The notes under the pieces: model-generated
Told to the model about the DNA's origin: nothing
Databases searched by the model: none
Seen by the model: the letters and a program-made list of their open reading frames with translations, nothing else
Translations under genes and position numbers: made by a program
DNA from: Platerodrilus igneus
Lineage: Eukaryota > Arthropoda > Insecta > Coleoptera > Lycidae
Assembly (NCBI GenBank): GCA_036346225.1
Contig: JARFIW010001739.1
Location: 12,627,001 to 12,691,000 of the forward strand
Length of the DNA: 64,000 nt
Direction of reading: 5' to 3'
Part shown: in pieces, positions 46,107 to 58,048 of the stretch
How positions within the stretch are numbered: the first letter of the stretch is position 1
Layout: each line of letters starts with the position of its first letter

Positions 46107-46679
46107 AGATAGGTTTTGGGCCTCTTGCAGCATTTTTTTAAAAATGTTTTTCTTCCAAAAAACTATTCTATCAAATTCATTTAACCAGAAATTACAGTTT
46201 GAATTTAATACAGGTACGTTATGTACATTAACGTATTGAAATCAAAATGTTCTAAGTTGATAATCACTATTTAATTAAAATTAGGATGAGTAGCTTGAAC
46301 AACCAACAATGTTATTTTTGCGAAGCTCTAGACTGACTGACACTCCTGGGGTTCTCGGGGTATTTATGCTATCCCTGCTCTTACATCACTTGTGGAAAAC
46401 GGAAATCTCATGTCTGCTATTTTTTTATTCAATACAAAGTTTTACTCTTAGTAATCTTAATTCTAGCAATAAGTTTCTTATAATCTATTGTGACATGCAC
46501 CTGCAGTGTCATGTTACGTCTGGAATACAAAGTATTTGCATCCGTTCTCATGTCTGGTTTATAAACCTCCATTAACTTTTTGTAAAATGTCCTTCAATTA
46601 TACATCGTAACAATCTATTCCTTAGATTCAATAGTTCCAATTGATTATACCTATATACTAATTTGGGGGATTTTTAACT
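46107..46679 (-). repeat. 3' LTR of copy C
   Basis: 573 bp. Minus strand starts AGTTAAAAATCCCCC and ends AAAACCTATCT. Same family as the solo LTR at 60,687-61,250 (shared GTCATGTTACGTCTGGAATA tract, inverted there). Confidence 0.85.
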
Positions 46680-46719
46680 CCTTCCGACGTAGATGAAAAT
46701 TAAGGATTATACGTAATTT

Positions 46720-47870
46720 TTAAAACTTATTGTCCCTAAGGAATTTTTTATGATTTCTTTATTTACCTTTGCTTCTTTGTTCTTATGACTAAAGTTTGTC
46801 TCTTTGATTCTATATCTAAGATACATTTTGTACAATAAATACGTGGTTAATAAAATTATTACAATAATCAATAAAATTGTTCAAACACTGATATTGTCGT
46901 AGTGTAGTTTTGGCACTTTCACTTCATTTAAATGTTCTTTATAACTGTCCATTAATTTTACGGCTTGGTTGAGGTCGTCCAGGTTTAGATGTTCTAGTAG
47001 CATTGGTTTCTTGATAATCTTGTCCTCTTCGGTTTGTGTAGTCTTGAACTATAGTTCGGGTAGATTTGCGAATTTTTTCGTTACTGCTGGGTTTCGGTAT
47101 ACTCGAATAAATTCGTTTTTAAATTTTAAATAGCAATCTTCTTTTATTGTGATTATCTTGTTGCCAATTAAAGCTAGACTGTTTTCGTCTTGGTTGCAAT
47201 GGGCGGTCGCTATTACTTCTTGTGGAAATACAGCAATTCATTTGTCGTCCGTGACTTTGAATTTTCATGTTTGTAATTTGTACTGGTTTTGACTGGCAAT
47301 TCTTATAGTGATTAGAGAATCTTAATAGTTGTACTTCACAAGGACTATCCGTTTGAATAGCTGTCGTGGTTAATAATTGACATAAATATTGTCTGAGTAC
47401 CACACAGGTAACGCGTTTATGTATGTGTCTAATGACATTTCGTCGTACATTTTCGTTTTTAATAAACGTATATTCTGCTCGGGTTTTTAGATCTTGGCAT
47501 CTCATACCGTATTGGTAGGGTGATTGATTGGGTTTCATTCAAAGATTTATTAAGGCTCTATTTGATATTTCTCTGGTCGCCGAAATACGCTGTTAATAAT
47601 CGTTTGAAATCTTCCCACTGTTCGAGGTCATCGCGACTTGCATTTAGTGTTAATGCTCTGCTGGTTGACTTGCTGAAAATCAGGCGTAAAGCATGACGTT
47701 GCGGTCAAAGACGCCCTCTTTTTAAATGGATTCTTTTTAAAAATGTCTCACAAGCAGTGATAAAGATACCTAATAGTGTTTGATTGCCAGCATATACTGG
47801 GATTGATTCTAGATATAATCGCATGTTTTCCATGTTCGTTGTTTATCAATTAATTAAAAGTTAATTTTTG
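46720..47870 (-). pseudogene. gag-env fusion remnant of copy C
   Basis: Minus strand: Gag N-terminal blocks (MENMRLYLESIP, GNQTLLGIFITACETFLK, AYFGDQRN) at about 47,833-47,560, then an open frame 47,538-47,119 that passes in frame from Gag (QSPYQYGMRCQDLKTRAEY) into Env (SPCEVQLLRFSNHYKNC) at about 47,400. The Env stem and membrane segment follow, broken, to about 46,820. The junction marks a deletion of the whole pol gene and the env N-terminus. Confidence 0.75.
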
Positions 47871-48550
47871 CAGTCGAGTTCGTTTGTATTAAGATTGTAC
47901 TAAAGTTGATATTCAGTTATTTAAAGAACCACTTGTCATTTACGTATATTTTATATGTAATTACAAAGTGCTATAATTATACTGAAGAATTCTGCTGAGT
48001 ACTTGTCTCATCAACTACTGTTGCGTTAAAGTGTATTATAACACTTGTAGAGATTATAAAGTGCTGCGAATTGAGTTTCAAGTTTTTTCTAAATAATTTT
48101 ATTTCCAAAATAGTTTCCTGCAATAAATTGTATAAGAACTGCGTTATAATTACACGCTTTTGTTTCAGACTTGTGCTGAGTAATTCGTTTCAATAATAAA
48201 ATTGTTGTGAGAAATTGCACATAGACTTGCGTATTTATACACCGTTATAATTAATTTTCAAACTTAAATTCTTTCATTAATAAATTGCGATAAAATGTAA
48301 TAATAAATTGTGCAAAAAATGCGTAGATAAATTCTTTCGTTGCTTACTAGCTTTTATCAATAATTGAAAATGGTTAGGATAAATGAACTTACACAAGATT
48401 CATTGCCAGTTCCATCAGTTTTCTTTCTTTGGGCTTGGTCGATTTTGTACCTTGTCCAAATTTTTTGTTTGTTCTTCCAGGTGAAGATTTAAGATTCACG
48501 ACCACAAGTTCATCGATTTTGGATTTACTAGTGCCCTTCTGGAATCCGTT

Positions 48551-48561
48551 CCGACTGCGCA
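48551..48561 (-). promoter_or_regulatory. tRNA-Ser-type primer-binding site of copy C
   Basis: Minus strand TGCGCAGTCGG directly follows the LTR end CCTATCT. It is one base short of the tRNA-Ser complement TGGCGCAGTCG. Confidence 0.65.
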
Positions 48562-48793
48562 AGATAGGTTTTGGGCCTCTTGGAGCGTCTTTTTAAAAAG
48601 GCTTTCTTTCAAAAAGCTTTTCTATCAATTTTATTTAAACAGAAATTGCAATATGAATTTAGCAATAAGTATGTTACGTGCAGTAACGTATTGAAATCAA
48701 AAATATTTTAAGTTGATAATCACTATTTAATTTAACTAAAATTACGATGAGTAGCTTGAACAACCAACAATGTTAATGTTGCGAAGCTCGAGA
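48562..48793 (-). repeat. 5' LTR of copy C, inner part
   Basis: Matches 46,107-46,337 (3' LTR) and stops at CTCGAGA (48,787-48,793), where foreign sequence begins. The rest of this LTR is at 51,294-51,642. Confidence 0.8.
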
Positions 48794-50193
48794 TTTGTAA
48801 CAAATACGATTTCGTCCCTCACTAATATGCACATTAGTTATAATTATTTAATTCACAAGGATCCTCAACAGTATTGGAAGTTTCTATTTGTACTTCATTA
48901 AAATAATATTTATTCGTCACATAAAACTCCATCTGTGTTCATGGTTTTAAAATAACATTTCAGTTACCTTGTTATCCGCGTTGATGCGAGTCTTTAGTTC
49001 ATTGCGCTTGCCCGTGTAGTAAAATGAGAAATGCTTGTTCCCACTTTTAACAGCACGATGTAATTAAGACAGACAAGTTTTTGAGGCGTAGCCGAAAGGT
49101 TGTTTCAAGATGTTGTCCGGCAAGTAGATGGCTTGGTTTCGGAGAATTGCTTGGCCTATTCGAAATACAAATCATCACCAGGTCAGTCGGCTTCTAGGAT
49201 GAAGTGAAAGAAGTAGGTTTGAAGAACATCATCAACGGTAGGTAACTATTTTCATTTTTGTATTTAAATTAATTCCGTGGTTTTTATAGTGCAAGTATAA
49301 TTTCGTGTTACGAAGTTTCAAAAAATTTTTAGTTATGGCATATTGGAAGTTTTAATTATTGGTTTTGGAACATTGCAAAACTTTCGCTTCTTATTTAGTC
49401 TGAGTAAAAATGTTTTAAAAGAATTCTTATCGTGAACGATAAATAAACACTCTTTGTAAAAGGAAACTCAGTTTGTAATCTCAAGAACAGCGAAGGTCGC
49501 ACACCTGTCGTTAACAATGGTACACGAAGTTCAATGGACAAAAATACAACGTTCAAGTTCATTTGAATGGATAACTATTTCTTGCTGAAATTAACCATGT
49601 ATTTGACGAAACCCAATGGTGAGTGTTTTTTGTATTTAATTCCAACCCATAGTAAAAATGTAGTGAACTTTTCGTAAATTTTTGTATAGCAGTTTAAATT
49701 GGTGATTGTAATTTTTGGGGTTTAAGATTAATTAATTTAATGAGTATAATGTTCGTAGAACACAAAAATTTAAAGATAGCTTTCTAAGAAATCAATATGC
49801 TACACAAGTTGTTTGTAACAAAATAAGTGACATCTTTGAGGTTGTTTGTCACATTTTAAGAACCAGTTTTTTATTGAAATATAATGATTATACAGGCTAT
49901 TTTATACCATAAGGGAATTTGACTTTCCATTCATAGAATAAATTTTTCTAAAAATATAAGTTCAACAATATATGAAAAATCAATTCATTTACTTATTCAC
50001 TTGTATACCAAAAAGGATCCTATTTCGGTAACAATAAAAGTTGTTTCATATTAATAAAAATTTAATACCTTTCACTGAGAATTATAATTAGTTTTTTTGA
50101 AAAACATGAAATTTAATTTGGGATAATGTATAAACATTTTTATATTTTGACGGTTAACAAACACTAACACATGTAAAAAAGTATAAACGATGT

Positions 50194-50250
<57 letters not shown>

Positions 50251-50255
50251 ATATA

Positions 50256-50694
50256 CAGGGTGTCCGGAAAATACGTGTACAACGTAAGAACAAAGATTCT
50301 TTGACTCGAAATAGATCGATTTGTATCAACTTACCTATTATATAAGTTGTTACATTTAACCGCTAGAGAGCTTCAAAAATCGTGAAAAATATTTGAAAGG
50401 TAATGGTCGGATATAAATACAATACATCATTTTTGGGACACTCATATGCTTTTAAAACTATTGCGTACACCACCAAAAGATGTCAATTGAAAGTAAAAAC
50501 TCGCACCCCAAAAATGGTCAAAATTTATCGACGCGTTTTCGAGTTATTTTAAAATATCAAATATTTTTCACGATTTTTGAAGCCCTCTAGCGGCTAAATG
50601 AAGCAACTTGCATAATAGGTAAGTTGGCTCAAATCGATCTATTTCGAGCCAAAGAATCTCTGTTCTTACGTTGTACACGTATTTTCCGGACACC

Positions 50695-50697
<3 letters not shown>
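50256..50697. mobile_element. non-autonomous TIR element (Tc1/mariner-like MITE) in a TA tract
   Basis: 442 bp with ~140-bp inverted repeats beginning CAGGGTGTCCGGAAAATACG at both ends. The left arm is at 50,256-50,400 and the right arm at about 50,553-50,697. TA dinucleotides flank it directly, and long (TA)n runs extend on both sides (50,195-50,255 and 50,698-50,760). There is no coding capacity. TA target and CAGGGTGTCC ends fit the IS630-Tc1-mariner superfamily. The two arms differ at several positions, so the copy is not very recent. Confidence 0.85.
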
Positions 50698-50764
<67 letters not shown>

Positions 50765-51034
50765 TTATCATAATAAAAAATGATTTGAGTTACTTTAAAG
50801 CTTACTTTCATTGAAGTTAATAATAATAAAAAAAAGATCACTGACATTATATTGGTAAGATTTTTTTTTTGAGGAGGTTATATTTTCAGATAGTACGAGG
50901 CCATCGTTCCAATCCAAGCTTGTAGTGTCACAAGACAGTATTATTTTTATACGTTTTGGTTGTTCGTGAGATTTTTTTTCTTTTCGAAGATGTCCGTATC
51001 TTATCTTCGGATTGTTAAGCATTATAGCTATTAT

Positions 51035-51250
51035 TAAGATACGGTGGCGTCCATTAAAAATTCTTTTTTTATCGTATACCATCCTATGACCCTAGCTCAT
51101 AGCTCTGCCCTAAGCTGAAGAAATTTAGCTGGCTGGAAGAACTCTTTAGAGGGTCTTCAGTACTCAAAACCGCTTTCCATACATTTTACCCTGGGCTTGA
51201 ATATTAGACAAGAACCTCCTTATTTTTTAAAGACTCTGCCGCCTATAAGG
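51035..51250 (+). repeat. dispersed TACGGTGGCGC repeat, copy 3
   Basis: AAGATACGGTGGCGTCC, CCTATGACCCTAGCTCAT, TTTCCATACATTTTACCCTG and GGGCTTGAATA appear in the order and spacing of copies 1 and 2 (6.4 kb, 11.8 kb). Confidence 0.65.
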
Positions 51251-51293
51251 TGGAGTAGTTATACTTTACCATAATAAAAAAGGAAGTGTAACC

Positions 51294-51642
51294 GACTAAC
51301 TGGCCCTCATGGGGTTCTCAGGGTATTTATGCTATCCCTGCTCTTACATCACTTGTGGGAAACGCAGATCTCAGGTTTGCTGTTTCTTTATTCAACGCAA
51401 AGTATTACTTCTTAGTAATCTTAATTCTAACAATAAATTTTTATAATTTATTGTAACATGCACCTGCAGTGTCATGTTACGTCTGAAATACAAAGTATTT
51501 GCATCCGTTCTCATGTCTGGTTTATAAACTTCCATTAACTTTTTATAATATGTTTTTCAATTATACATTATAACAATCTATTCTTTAGATTCAATAGTTC
51601 CATTTGATTATACCTATATACTAATTTGGGGGATATGTAACT
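51294..51642 (-). repeat. 5' LTR of copy C, outer part
   Basis: Continues the LTR interrupted at 48,793, from GACTAACTGGCCCTCATG to GGGGGATATGTAACT (plus-strand reading), matching 46,333-46,679. Confidence 0.8.
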
Positions 51643-52235
51643 GGTGCCGTAACTTGATTGTGTATCGTTTATTGCTCTAATTTTTTTATCATGTTCCTGT
51701 GCGTGTGTAGATAAGAATGGATAGGATAAATTTTTGAAAATATCCTTGGCAACCATAATATTTTCTTTTTTTTATTATTTTTTAATAATGCTTTCTTCAG
51801 TGAATAACAGCATTTTGGCTGTCAAAAGGACATCTTTAAAAAATTGAACCTGTCCATTCTCATACGTACACAACCGGTTAGGACCGCGCTGGACCTTTTT
51901 GCCGCTCGTGTGTGAATGACTGATTTCCCTCCCAATACTTTTTGATTTTTTAAGTGATTTTTGGAGTTTCTTAATACATAAATACTAACATTAAATATGA
52001 TATTTTGTTGGTACTTACGAGTAATTTAATGTTAAATAAACTTTATAGCATTTTAATAAGCATTTCATTTTAAAATCAATAAACCAGATGAAATTGTAAA
52101 TTATTACAAACATCCTTATAAACATTCCTATACACAAACCAAAGTTATTAAATATTGAACTAAAATTAAAATACAGATTACTTACAACTACACTACGGAA
52201 AAAAATTATACATTCAAAAAATAGCTTGTCTTGCT
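51643..52235. other. non-coding spacer
   Basis: AT-rich, nothing recognised. May contain the 3' untranslated end of the adjacent hAT relic. Confidence 0.4.
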
Positions 52236-54320
52236 TATTTTGGTGCAATTAATTAATTATTTCTTCTGTGGCAGATTCGCCCACAGGGCGCATTGTAGAA
52301 CGGAGATGGTTTTTTATTATTTTAAGTTTTGAAAGAGACCGTTCTCCTTTGGTAACTGATACTGGCATTGTCAATAAATTACGAATAGGAGTTGCTAGAT
52401 TCAAAAATTATTAGATCATTTTTGTAAATAAATCCTGATATTTCAGCTGGATATTTTTCAGCAGTTAAAATGTTTTGGAATTTTCCAATCTCACCTACAA
52501 CATCAACAGCGCAAATAACAGCATAATTATTATTAGTTAATTTAGTTTGTAGATCTTTACAAAATTGTGATAAGGTATCTTTATCCATGGATATTAATTT
52601 GCTGAAGTTATATAAAAAATTAAAAGTGTCACCATGCTTATTCAAGAAAGAAAAACCTTTCCTGGTTAGAATTTATAGCTATATCCATAATACAAAAATA
52701 AAAATTGATTTAAAATTTATCTTTTGGATTTACAATAGACTAATCTTCATGTTCATAGTGAAATTGTTGTTTAGTTCTACGTTTTCTGACTGTTTGCACT
52801 TCTTGAAATGTTTGTTCGGTTTCTAAACTTTCAGAAATTTCTTTAGCATTTGCTAAAGGACTGTTGAATTCGTGATCTGATCTACATTTCTGCAAATATT
52901 TTAGAAGATTGTCCAAAGTTTCTATAATTTTACAATATTAAACTCAAATTTTTATAGTTTTTTTTACTTGTAAAAATAAATTAATTATTTAACCGAACTA
53001 CTGCAGAACATCTAGATTTAAGAGATTATATTTTTAATGCAGTTGACTATGCTACTGCTGAGGTGTTGACATCTTCACTATCTACTATTTCTAAAAGCGA
53101 ATCGTAAATTTCAGGAAGATAATATCTAAAGCATTTGATGGTTTCAATTCTGCTTTCCCATCGAGTGTCTGAAAGTAGTTTCAAAGTTTCATTCTTTTTT
53201 ATAACTTTCCATCTATTAGTTAAAGTCGGAAAAAATTATACAATTTTTGGATTAACCTACAAAGCTAACCTTTCCATGTGAAATTTTTGCGGCGTCCTTA
53301 ACAACCAAAATCAAGATGTGTGCGGAACAAAGGACAGAAAACGCTTTAGAATTAATATAGAATAAAATTTTTGTACTCCATTATGCTTGCTCTTCATATT
53401 CTGTCCGGGCATTGCACTTTAAGGAAGCACCTGCACAGGATGGGTCTGTCAGACAACCCCACCTGTCGCGGTTGTCAACAGGAGGATGAGACGGCGGAAC
53501 ACATTCTGTGCACCTGTCCGGTACTCGCCCGACTTCGAGGATCCATGCTGGGGGACTTTTGGCCCGAGAAGGCCGGAATTCGAGACACCCCCTGGTCCGA
53601 CATCCTCAAATTCACCTGCAAGGTCGGGTGGTTGAGCAATGAAGGACCAACCTAGGGCAAGGAAGGCAGCACAATGGGCCCACCAGGAGGCCTAAGTGCG
53701 CGTGGCTTTAAGTCACCCTTCCCAAGTTAATCAATCAATCATGCTTGCTCTTCATATTAGCTCCGTTATCGTATATTTGTCCCCTCATGCTATATATGTT
53801 AATATTCTCATTTTTAAGAAAATCAGTCAAAAATTTCGCCAAACCTACACTAGATTGGTCTGAAGTAAGGAAAAATCCTAAAAAATGTTTTTGAATTTAA
53901 AGTTTTTGACTTTAATAATAATAGTTATTTGTTCTTGATGACACGTAATCTGGGGTACAGTCTAATATTATGGAACAAAATTTTTGTTCTGTGAAAGTTA
54001 CAATTAATTTTTTGTTTGATTTTTTTCACTTAAAATATGAGTAACTTTATTTTAAATTTTGTCACCTAAATAATGTGGCATGGTTTTTTCTTTTAACTGT
54101 ATTCTTTGAATATGATCACTCATAATAAAATTAAATTTACCAACTGTTTCAAATACTGTATTAATAAAATTATTCGTTGAAGAACATCCCGCAAACGTAT
54201 TTTCTCTTGATTAATAATACGCTCAGAAACGCATTCAATTGTAGAATCGATTTTTAGTGATTTTTGGAATTCAATTGATTTTTTAAAAATAGAATTAAGT
54301 TTCAAGATTATGTGGAGTGC
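52236..54320 (-). pseudogene. hAT transposase relic, ZMYM1-like
   Basis: Minus strand, N- to C-terminal: a block KTIDS-like/KIDSTIECVSERIINQEK followed by RLRDVLQRIILLIQYL (54,305-54,120), a broken RGQIYD.GANMKSK-type block near 53,780-53,760, LLSDTRWESRIETIKCF (about 53,185-53,120), KRRTKQQFHYE-like residues (about 52,790), an open frame 52,645-52,379 (FNFLYNFSKLISMDKD), and the C-terminal dimerisation block VTKGERSFSKLKIIKNHLRST (about 52,350-52,285). This order is that of the ZMYM1-like hAT proteins common in insects. There are many stops; a LINE fragment is inserted at 53,401-53,740. Confidence 0.8.
53401..53740 (+). mobile_element. 5'-truncated LINE 3' end with an 18-bp target duplication
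   Basis: The open frame to 53,655 encodes the C-terminal zinc-knuckle region of an R1/jockey-like LINE: SGHCTLRKHLHRMGL, CRGCQQEDETAEHILCTCP. It ends in a TCAATCAATC tail. ATGCTTGCTCTTCATATT occurs perfectly on both sides (53,383-53,400 and 53,741-53,758). The segment is GC-rich and clean compared with the decayed hAT around it, so the insertion is relatively recent. Confidence 0.9.
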
Positions 54321-54910
54321 ATAGAAGATTACAAGGAAGTATTTGTAACGCAGAATCTAATTCAATCATCCAAGCATCAAATTCACACTATCGCTCAGGT
54401 GAAGATTGCCCTAAGCTCGCATGATGATAAACGCCACTTACTTCCTGGTTCATATTCAGCACTATTCAATTATGGAGCAAAAAGAAATATAATTCTTATT
54501 ACAAATGTAGAATATTGATTGTAAATATATTATCTATAATGAAATTTTATATAGTTTAGTGGTATCCTATTCTTAAAAAATAAAAGTAATAGATTCCTCC
54601 GTCGTAGGTGTTTGACTGAAAAGTGACTTGAATTGATCTTAAGATCCTCCTTATGGGGATTTCAATGCTTGGTACAAAAAAGTATTGGGTATGATGAAAG
54701 ACGAAAATATTGCGCGACTCATAACAGATTTCATTGGGTTACGATCAAAGATGTATGCGACGAGGATTTTTAAGACTGTTATGGGGTATTCAATGTATGG
54801 TACAAAATGACCAGAACGGACCTTAGATTTTTTAAGACTTTAGTGCTCAAAATATATGGGAAAACCGGACTTTTTGCTAGAAAATTGCACTTTTGTGCTC
54901 GTGATTGATG
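54321..54910. other. non-coding spacer
   Basis: No recognisable feature. The upstream part may hold the eroded 5' end of the hAT relic. Confidence 0.4.
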
Positions 54911-54930
54911 TATTGTTGTTATTGTTGTTT

Positions 54931-54996
<66 letters not shown>

Positions 54997-55090
54997 TTGT
55001 CGTTGTCGTTGTCGTCGCTGTTGCTGCCGCTGTCGCGGTCGTTGACGTTGCCGTTGCCGCTATCGCTGTCGTTATTGTTGTTGTTATTGT
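54911..55090 (+). repeat. (GTTGTC)n microsatellite
   Basis: About 180 bp of GTTGTC repeats, pure in the first 110 bp and degenerate (GCTGTC, GTTGCC) towards the end. The Leu/Ser-repeat open frame across it is a by-product. Confidence 0.9.
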
Positions 55091-57520
55091 TATGTTATAT
55101 AATTACTAAGCCCGAAAAAAGAAGTTATGTGAAAGTAAATTACGAACTTCAGTTGGAAAAGACATAGTTTCAAGATGTAGACATTATCTTTTCGAACGGT
55201 AAAATTTTGTGCGCAAGCTTTTGATTAAGAGCGCTTGCAAGTCATGATAAGAAATGTTAGCCCCTGCGCGAAAATTTTAAAACTCGTGTGAACACAGGCA
55301 ATAAAGGCTTTTGTACTTGCGGGTCAGCTGAGAAAGTGGTTTTAGGTTGTATTAAGGGAGCTTCTGTAAGCGGAAAAAAACAGGTAAAAATAGGAAGATT
55401 GGTGTTGCTGGACATATATAAAATCTTATAACTAAATCTCGTGTGTAAAATATGAGCGTTTATGTTTAGGATTTATAATTATGTACATGCAGATTTCAAA
55501 TATAAGTTTTAAATGGTGTGTTTCGATATAGTGGGAAATTAACTGATTATAAAAATTATTCTTTTGTTGGACTATGGAATAGCGATAGAATTCCGCTTCC
55601 TTTAAAATTTAACTATAATATTATCAGCAAATAAAGTTTGAACAGTCAGAAAAATTAGGAGATAGGTATGCTATATTTTAAGGTATTCCTAAAAAACAAT
55701 TGAGTTATAAAAGTAAAAGTGGTATTGCATCTGCATATAATTTATTATGGCATTTCCAGAAATAGAGTTTAGAATGTCGTGTATATCAAAATTGGAAACT
55801 AGAACAATTTGTGTGTTGGTGCTAGTGATTGCTTTAATTTTATTTTAAGGTTTTCTTTCTTTTTGTAATACCTGGCCAGTCTGATGTTAAGAAATTAAAG
55901 TTTATTTTAAGAAAGTTTTCGCATTCTTATGGTATTTATTTAATGTTTATTGCGGCTAAGTGTGGATTGAATTTTATTTGAACTTACTTATGAACTAGAT
56001 AAAAATAGGCATGTTTGTAAAAAGATAGCCAGTCACTCCAGTGATTAAGTCGTATTTGGGAAAGGCGTTTTTAAGTATTGTAAAACAAGGAGAAGTGTGA
56101 TAAATTTAGAAGGCCTATTCGGAATAACCGACTCGTATGTAAAGAAAATTACGAAGAGGGTTGCTTGATCAATGTTAGGAAAGCATTTTTCACAAAAATA
56201 TGCCCTTGTTAATGAGAGGTGAAATGTAAGTCCCGCGTGTGAGTGTTATCACGCGCGCTGAAGGTCCCTACTTTTTGCTTGCAACAACAAGGGTTCCGCA
56301 AAATTTAGAATTTTCATATAAAAAGCTCGCTTCCTAGCCAATGTAGTATCTTCGGGTGAAGCAATGTAAGAATAAAAATAAATGTAGGGAGCTGACTATA
56401 ATTGTAAGAAAAAGCCTATTAAGGTAAATGATTATCGTAACTTTAACCATTTCAGCCATTTTAAACGTTTTTTTATATTATATTTATTATTATTTTTGTT
56501 TTCCATAGGAACCCCCGCTACTCATGGGCAAATATAAATTTATAACGTACCACTATTTTTACCCGTAACAATTGGTGGAACGAAAACGTTTGAATGGTCA
56601 CTAATATCCTTAGATTTCACTGCACTAGATATTGTTGTAGGATCACTTAAAATTTGTTGTGTTTAACACCTAACAACTGCATGAAAGAATATCGCTTCAA
56701 TGTCGACCTATGTCCAGGAAAACACTTAAGCTAAGTCAGGTAATTAATTATAACCGTGGCTATACTTTCGTTTAGAAAATGATGGTCGCCATTTTGAACA
56801 ACCACTTTTACGTGTTTTATTATGTAATTTAGTTTTAATTCAATCGTTGTGTACAATTTAGTTATTAAACTTTATTAAAGTGCATTTATTCTTTTTCATT
56901 TTTTCATTCATTCGTTCTATGTCAAATTCTGTCACTGAATTTGGAGTGCCGTTTTGGTAATACAAACATTTTAATAAAAATTTTTTCCAAACTTTTGACC
57001 AGTCGTTATTTTATCTGATATCTCAAGTTCATGAGGTACCAAATAAGGTGTTGCTCAACTTCTTATCATTCAAATATATCTTAAGTAGCTTAGGGGTTGA
57101 CGCAACTCCTATAAAACTCTTGTCACTGTGATTCCAATTGCAATTATTATGAAAACGCTTTTAAGCGTTTTTAAATATATTTTTAAGAGTTATAGCCCAT
57201 TCTTCGTTTACAAAATGCAACCCTATATATGCAAAGTACAGATTTCAGATCAAGTAACAGAGCATTGTATGTGATATATACCTATATAAAAGGTTTCCGT
57301 ACCATAGGCCTACATAGATTACAAATTTTTAACATTGTAAGGAAATGATGTAAAGTAAAACAATTTTGTAGATTTAGGTTTCCACAAAGATGTATCATAT
57401 ACTATTAAGTCCAAGCGCAACAATTGGTTATGTTATGATTATCAAGGATTATCTTGTTAATGTTTCGTGGTAACACCAGATAACATTTATTTACAAGTTG
57501 AAATATTGATATAAAGTTAA
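55091..57520. other. non-coding, nothing recognised
   Basis: About 2.4 kb of AT-rich sequence without coding frames or recognisable repeats. A short GC-rich spot with GCGTG and CACGCGCGC lies at about 56,230-56,265. Confidence 0.4.
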
Positions 57521-57524
57521 AGGC

Positions 57525-57540
57525 ATGACACACACACACA

Positions 57541-57581
<41 letters not shown>

Positions 57582-57635
57582 ACAGCACACGCACACGCAC
57601 ACGCACACGCACACGCACACGCACACGCACACACC
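57525..57635 (+). repeat. (CA)n / (CACACG)n microsatellite
   Basis: CA repeats with occasional TA, changing to eight or so CACACG units at about 57,590-57,632. Cys/Val and His/Thr open frames here are artefacts. Confidence 0.95.
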
Positions 57636-57717
57636 ACAAAGGAGCTATATATAAATGTTTCTGTGTGTCTAATTAATTTGAAAATTCTCTTTAACACTAG
57701 GACTGAAATCACTTTAG

Positions 57718-58048
57718 TCTGTAAAATTGCGAAAAAAAGTTTCTATGTTGCGACTTGACAAGGTAGACCTATGTCTGATGTCGTGTAAATGAATATGCCC
57801 ATGTTTGTAAGTAAACTGGTCCAGGTTACGCTAAATGCAATGCGGCACATCACGAGGGTCGTATGTCTATAAGCTTTGATACCCAGTGGCTGGTGGGTGA
57901 TTGCTGGCGTTTGGGCAGCTTCCTTGGTAGAAATTGGAGATGTTTGATCGCTAGTGTGCTCTTTGTCGTCACGTGCTGTAAGAGGTCGTCCTACTTACCG
58001 TTGTTTTAGAAGTGGAGCGGGAGTTACATATTTCCTAAATTAGGATAT
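57718..58048 (+). repeat. 330-bp duplicated segment, copy 1
   Basis: Nearly identical to 60,388-60,714, for example GTTTCTATGTTGCGACTTG and GCACATCACGAGGGTCGTAT. It ends with the first ~28 bp of the same errantivirus LTR (AGTTACATATTTCCTAAATT) that is complete in copy 2, and is then cut by the LTR starting at 58,049. Confidence 0.85.

Larger units (their letters stand above)
48794..51293. mobile_element. 2.5-kb composite insertion in the copy C LTR
   Basis: Unrelated DNA between the two halves of one LTR. It includes about 1.46 kb with no recognisable coding or repeat content (48,794-50,255), a TIR element (50,256-50,697) and copy 3 of the TACGGTGGCGC repeat (51,035-51,250). The shared bases at the junctions are only GA, so the insertion mechanism is unclear. 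Confidence 0.6.
46107..51642 (-). mobile_element. errantivirus-like retrotransposon, copy C, pol-deleted, 5' LTR interrupted
   Basis: Minus strand: 5' LTR in two parts (51,642-51,294 and 48,793-48,562), primer site TGCGCAGTCGG, leader, gag N-terminus, then directly env C-terminus, and 3' LTR (46,679-46,107). Protease, RT, RNase H and integrase are missing. A 2.5-kb insertion (48,794-51,293) splits the 5' LTR. The 4-bp sequences at the outer edges (GACA at 46,103-46,106, GGTG at 51,643-51,646) do not match, so the copy may have recombined or the edges have decayed. Confidence 0.8.

Noticed and set aside
50072..50771. Tyr/Ile-repeat open frames
   Set aside because: They run through (TA)n tracts and the arms of the TIR element.
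46103..51646. Target duplication for copy C
   Set aside because: The edge tetramers GACA and GGTG do not match, so no duplication is claimed.
54856..55167. Leu/Ser-repeat protein
   Set aside because: It is the translation of a (GTTGTC)n microsatellite; no other coding evidence.
57525..57635. CRISPR-like or other spaced array
   Set aside because: Simple sequence repeats without spacers; the window is eukaryotic.
57405..57758. Cys/Val- and His/Thr-repeat proteins on both strands
   Set aside because: They are translations of (CA)n and (CACACG)n repeats.
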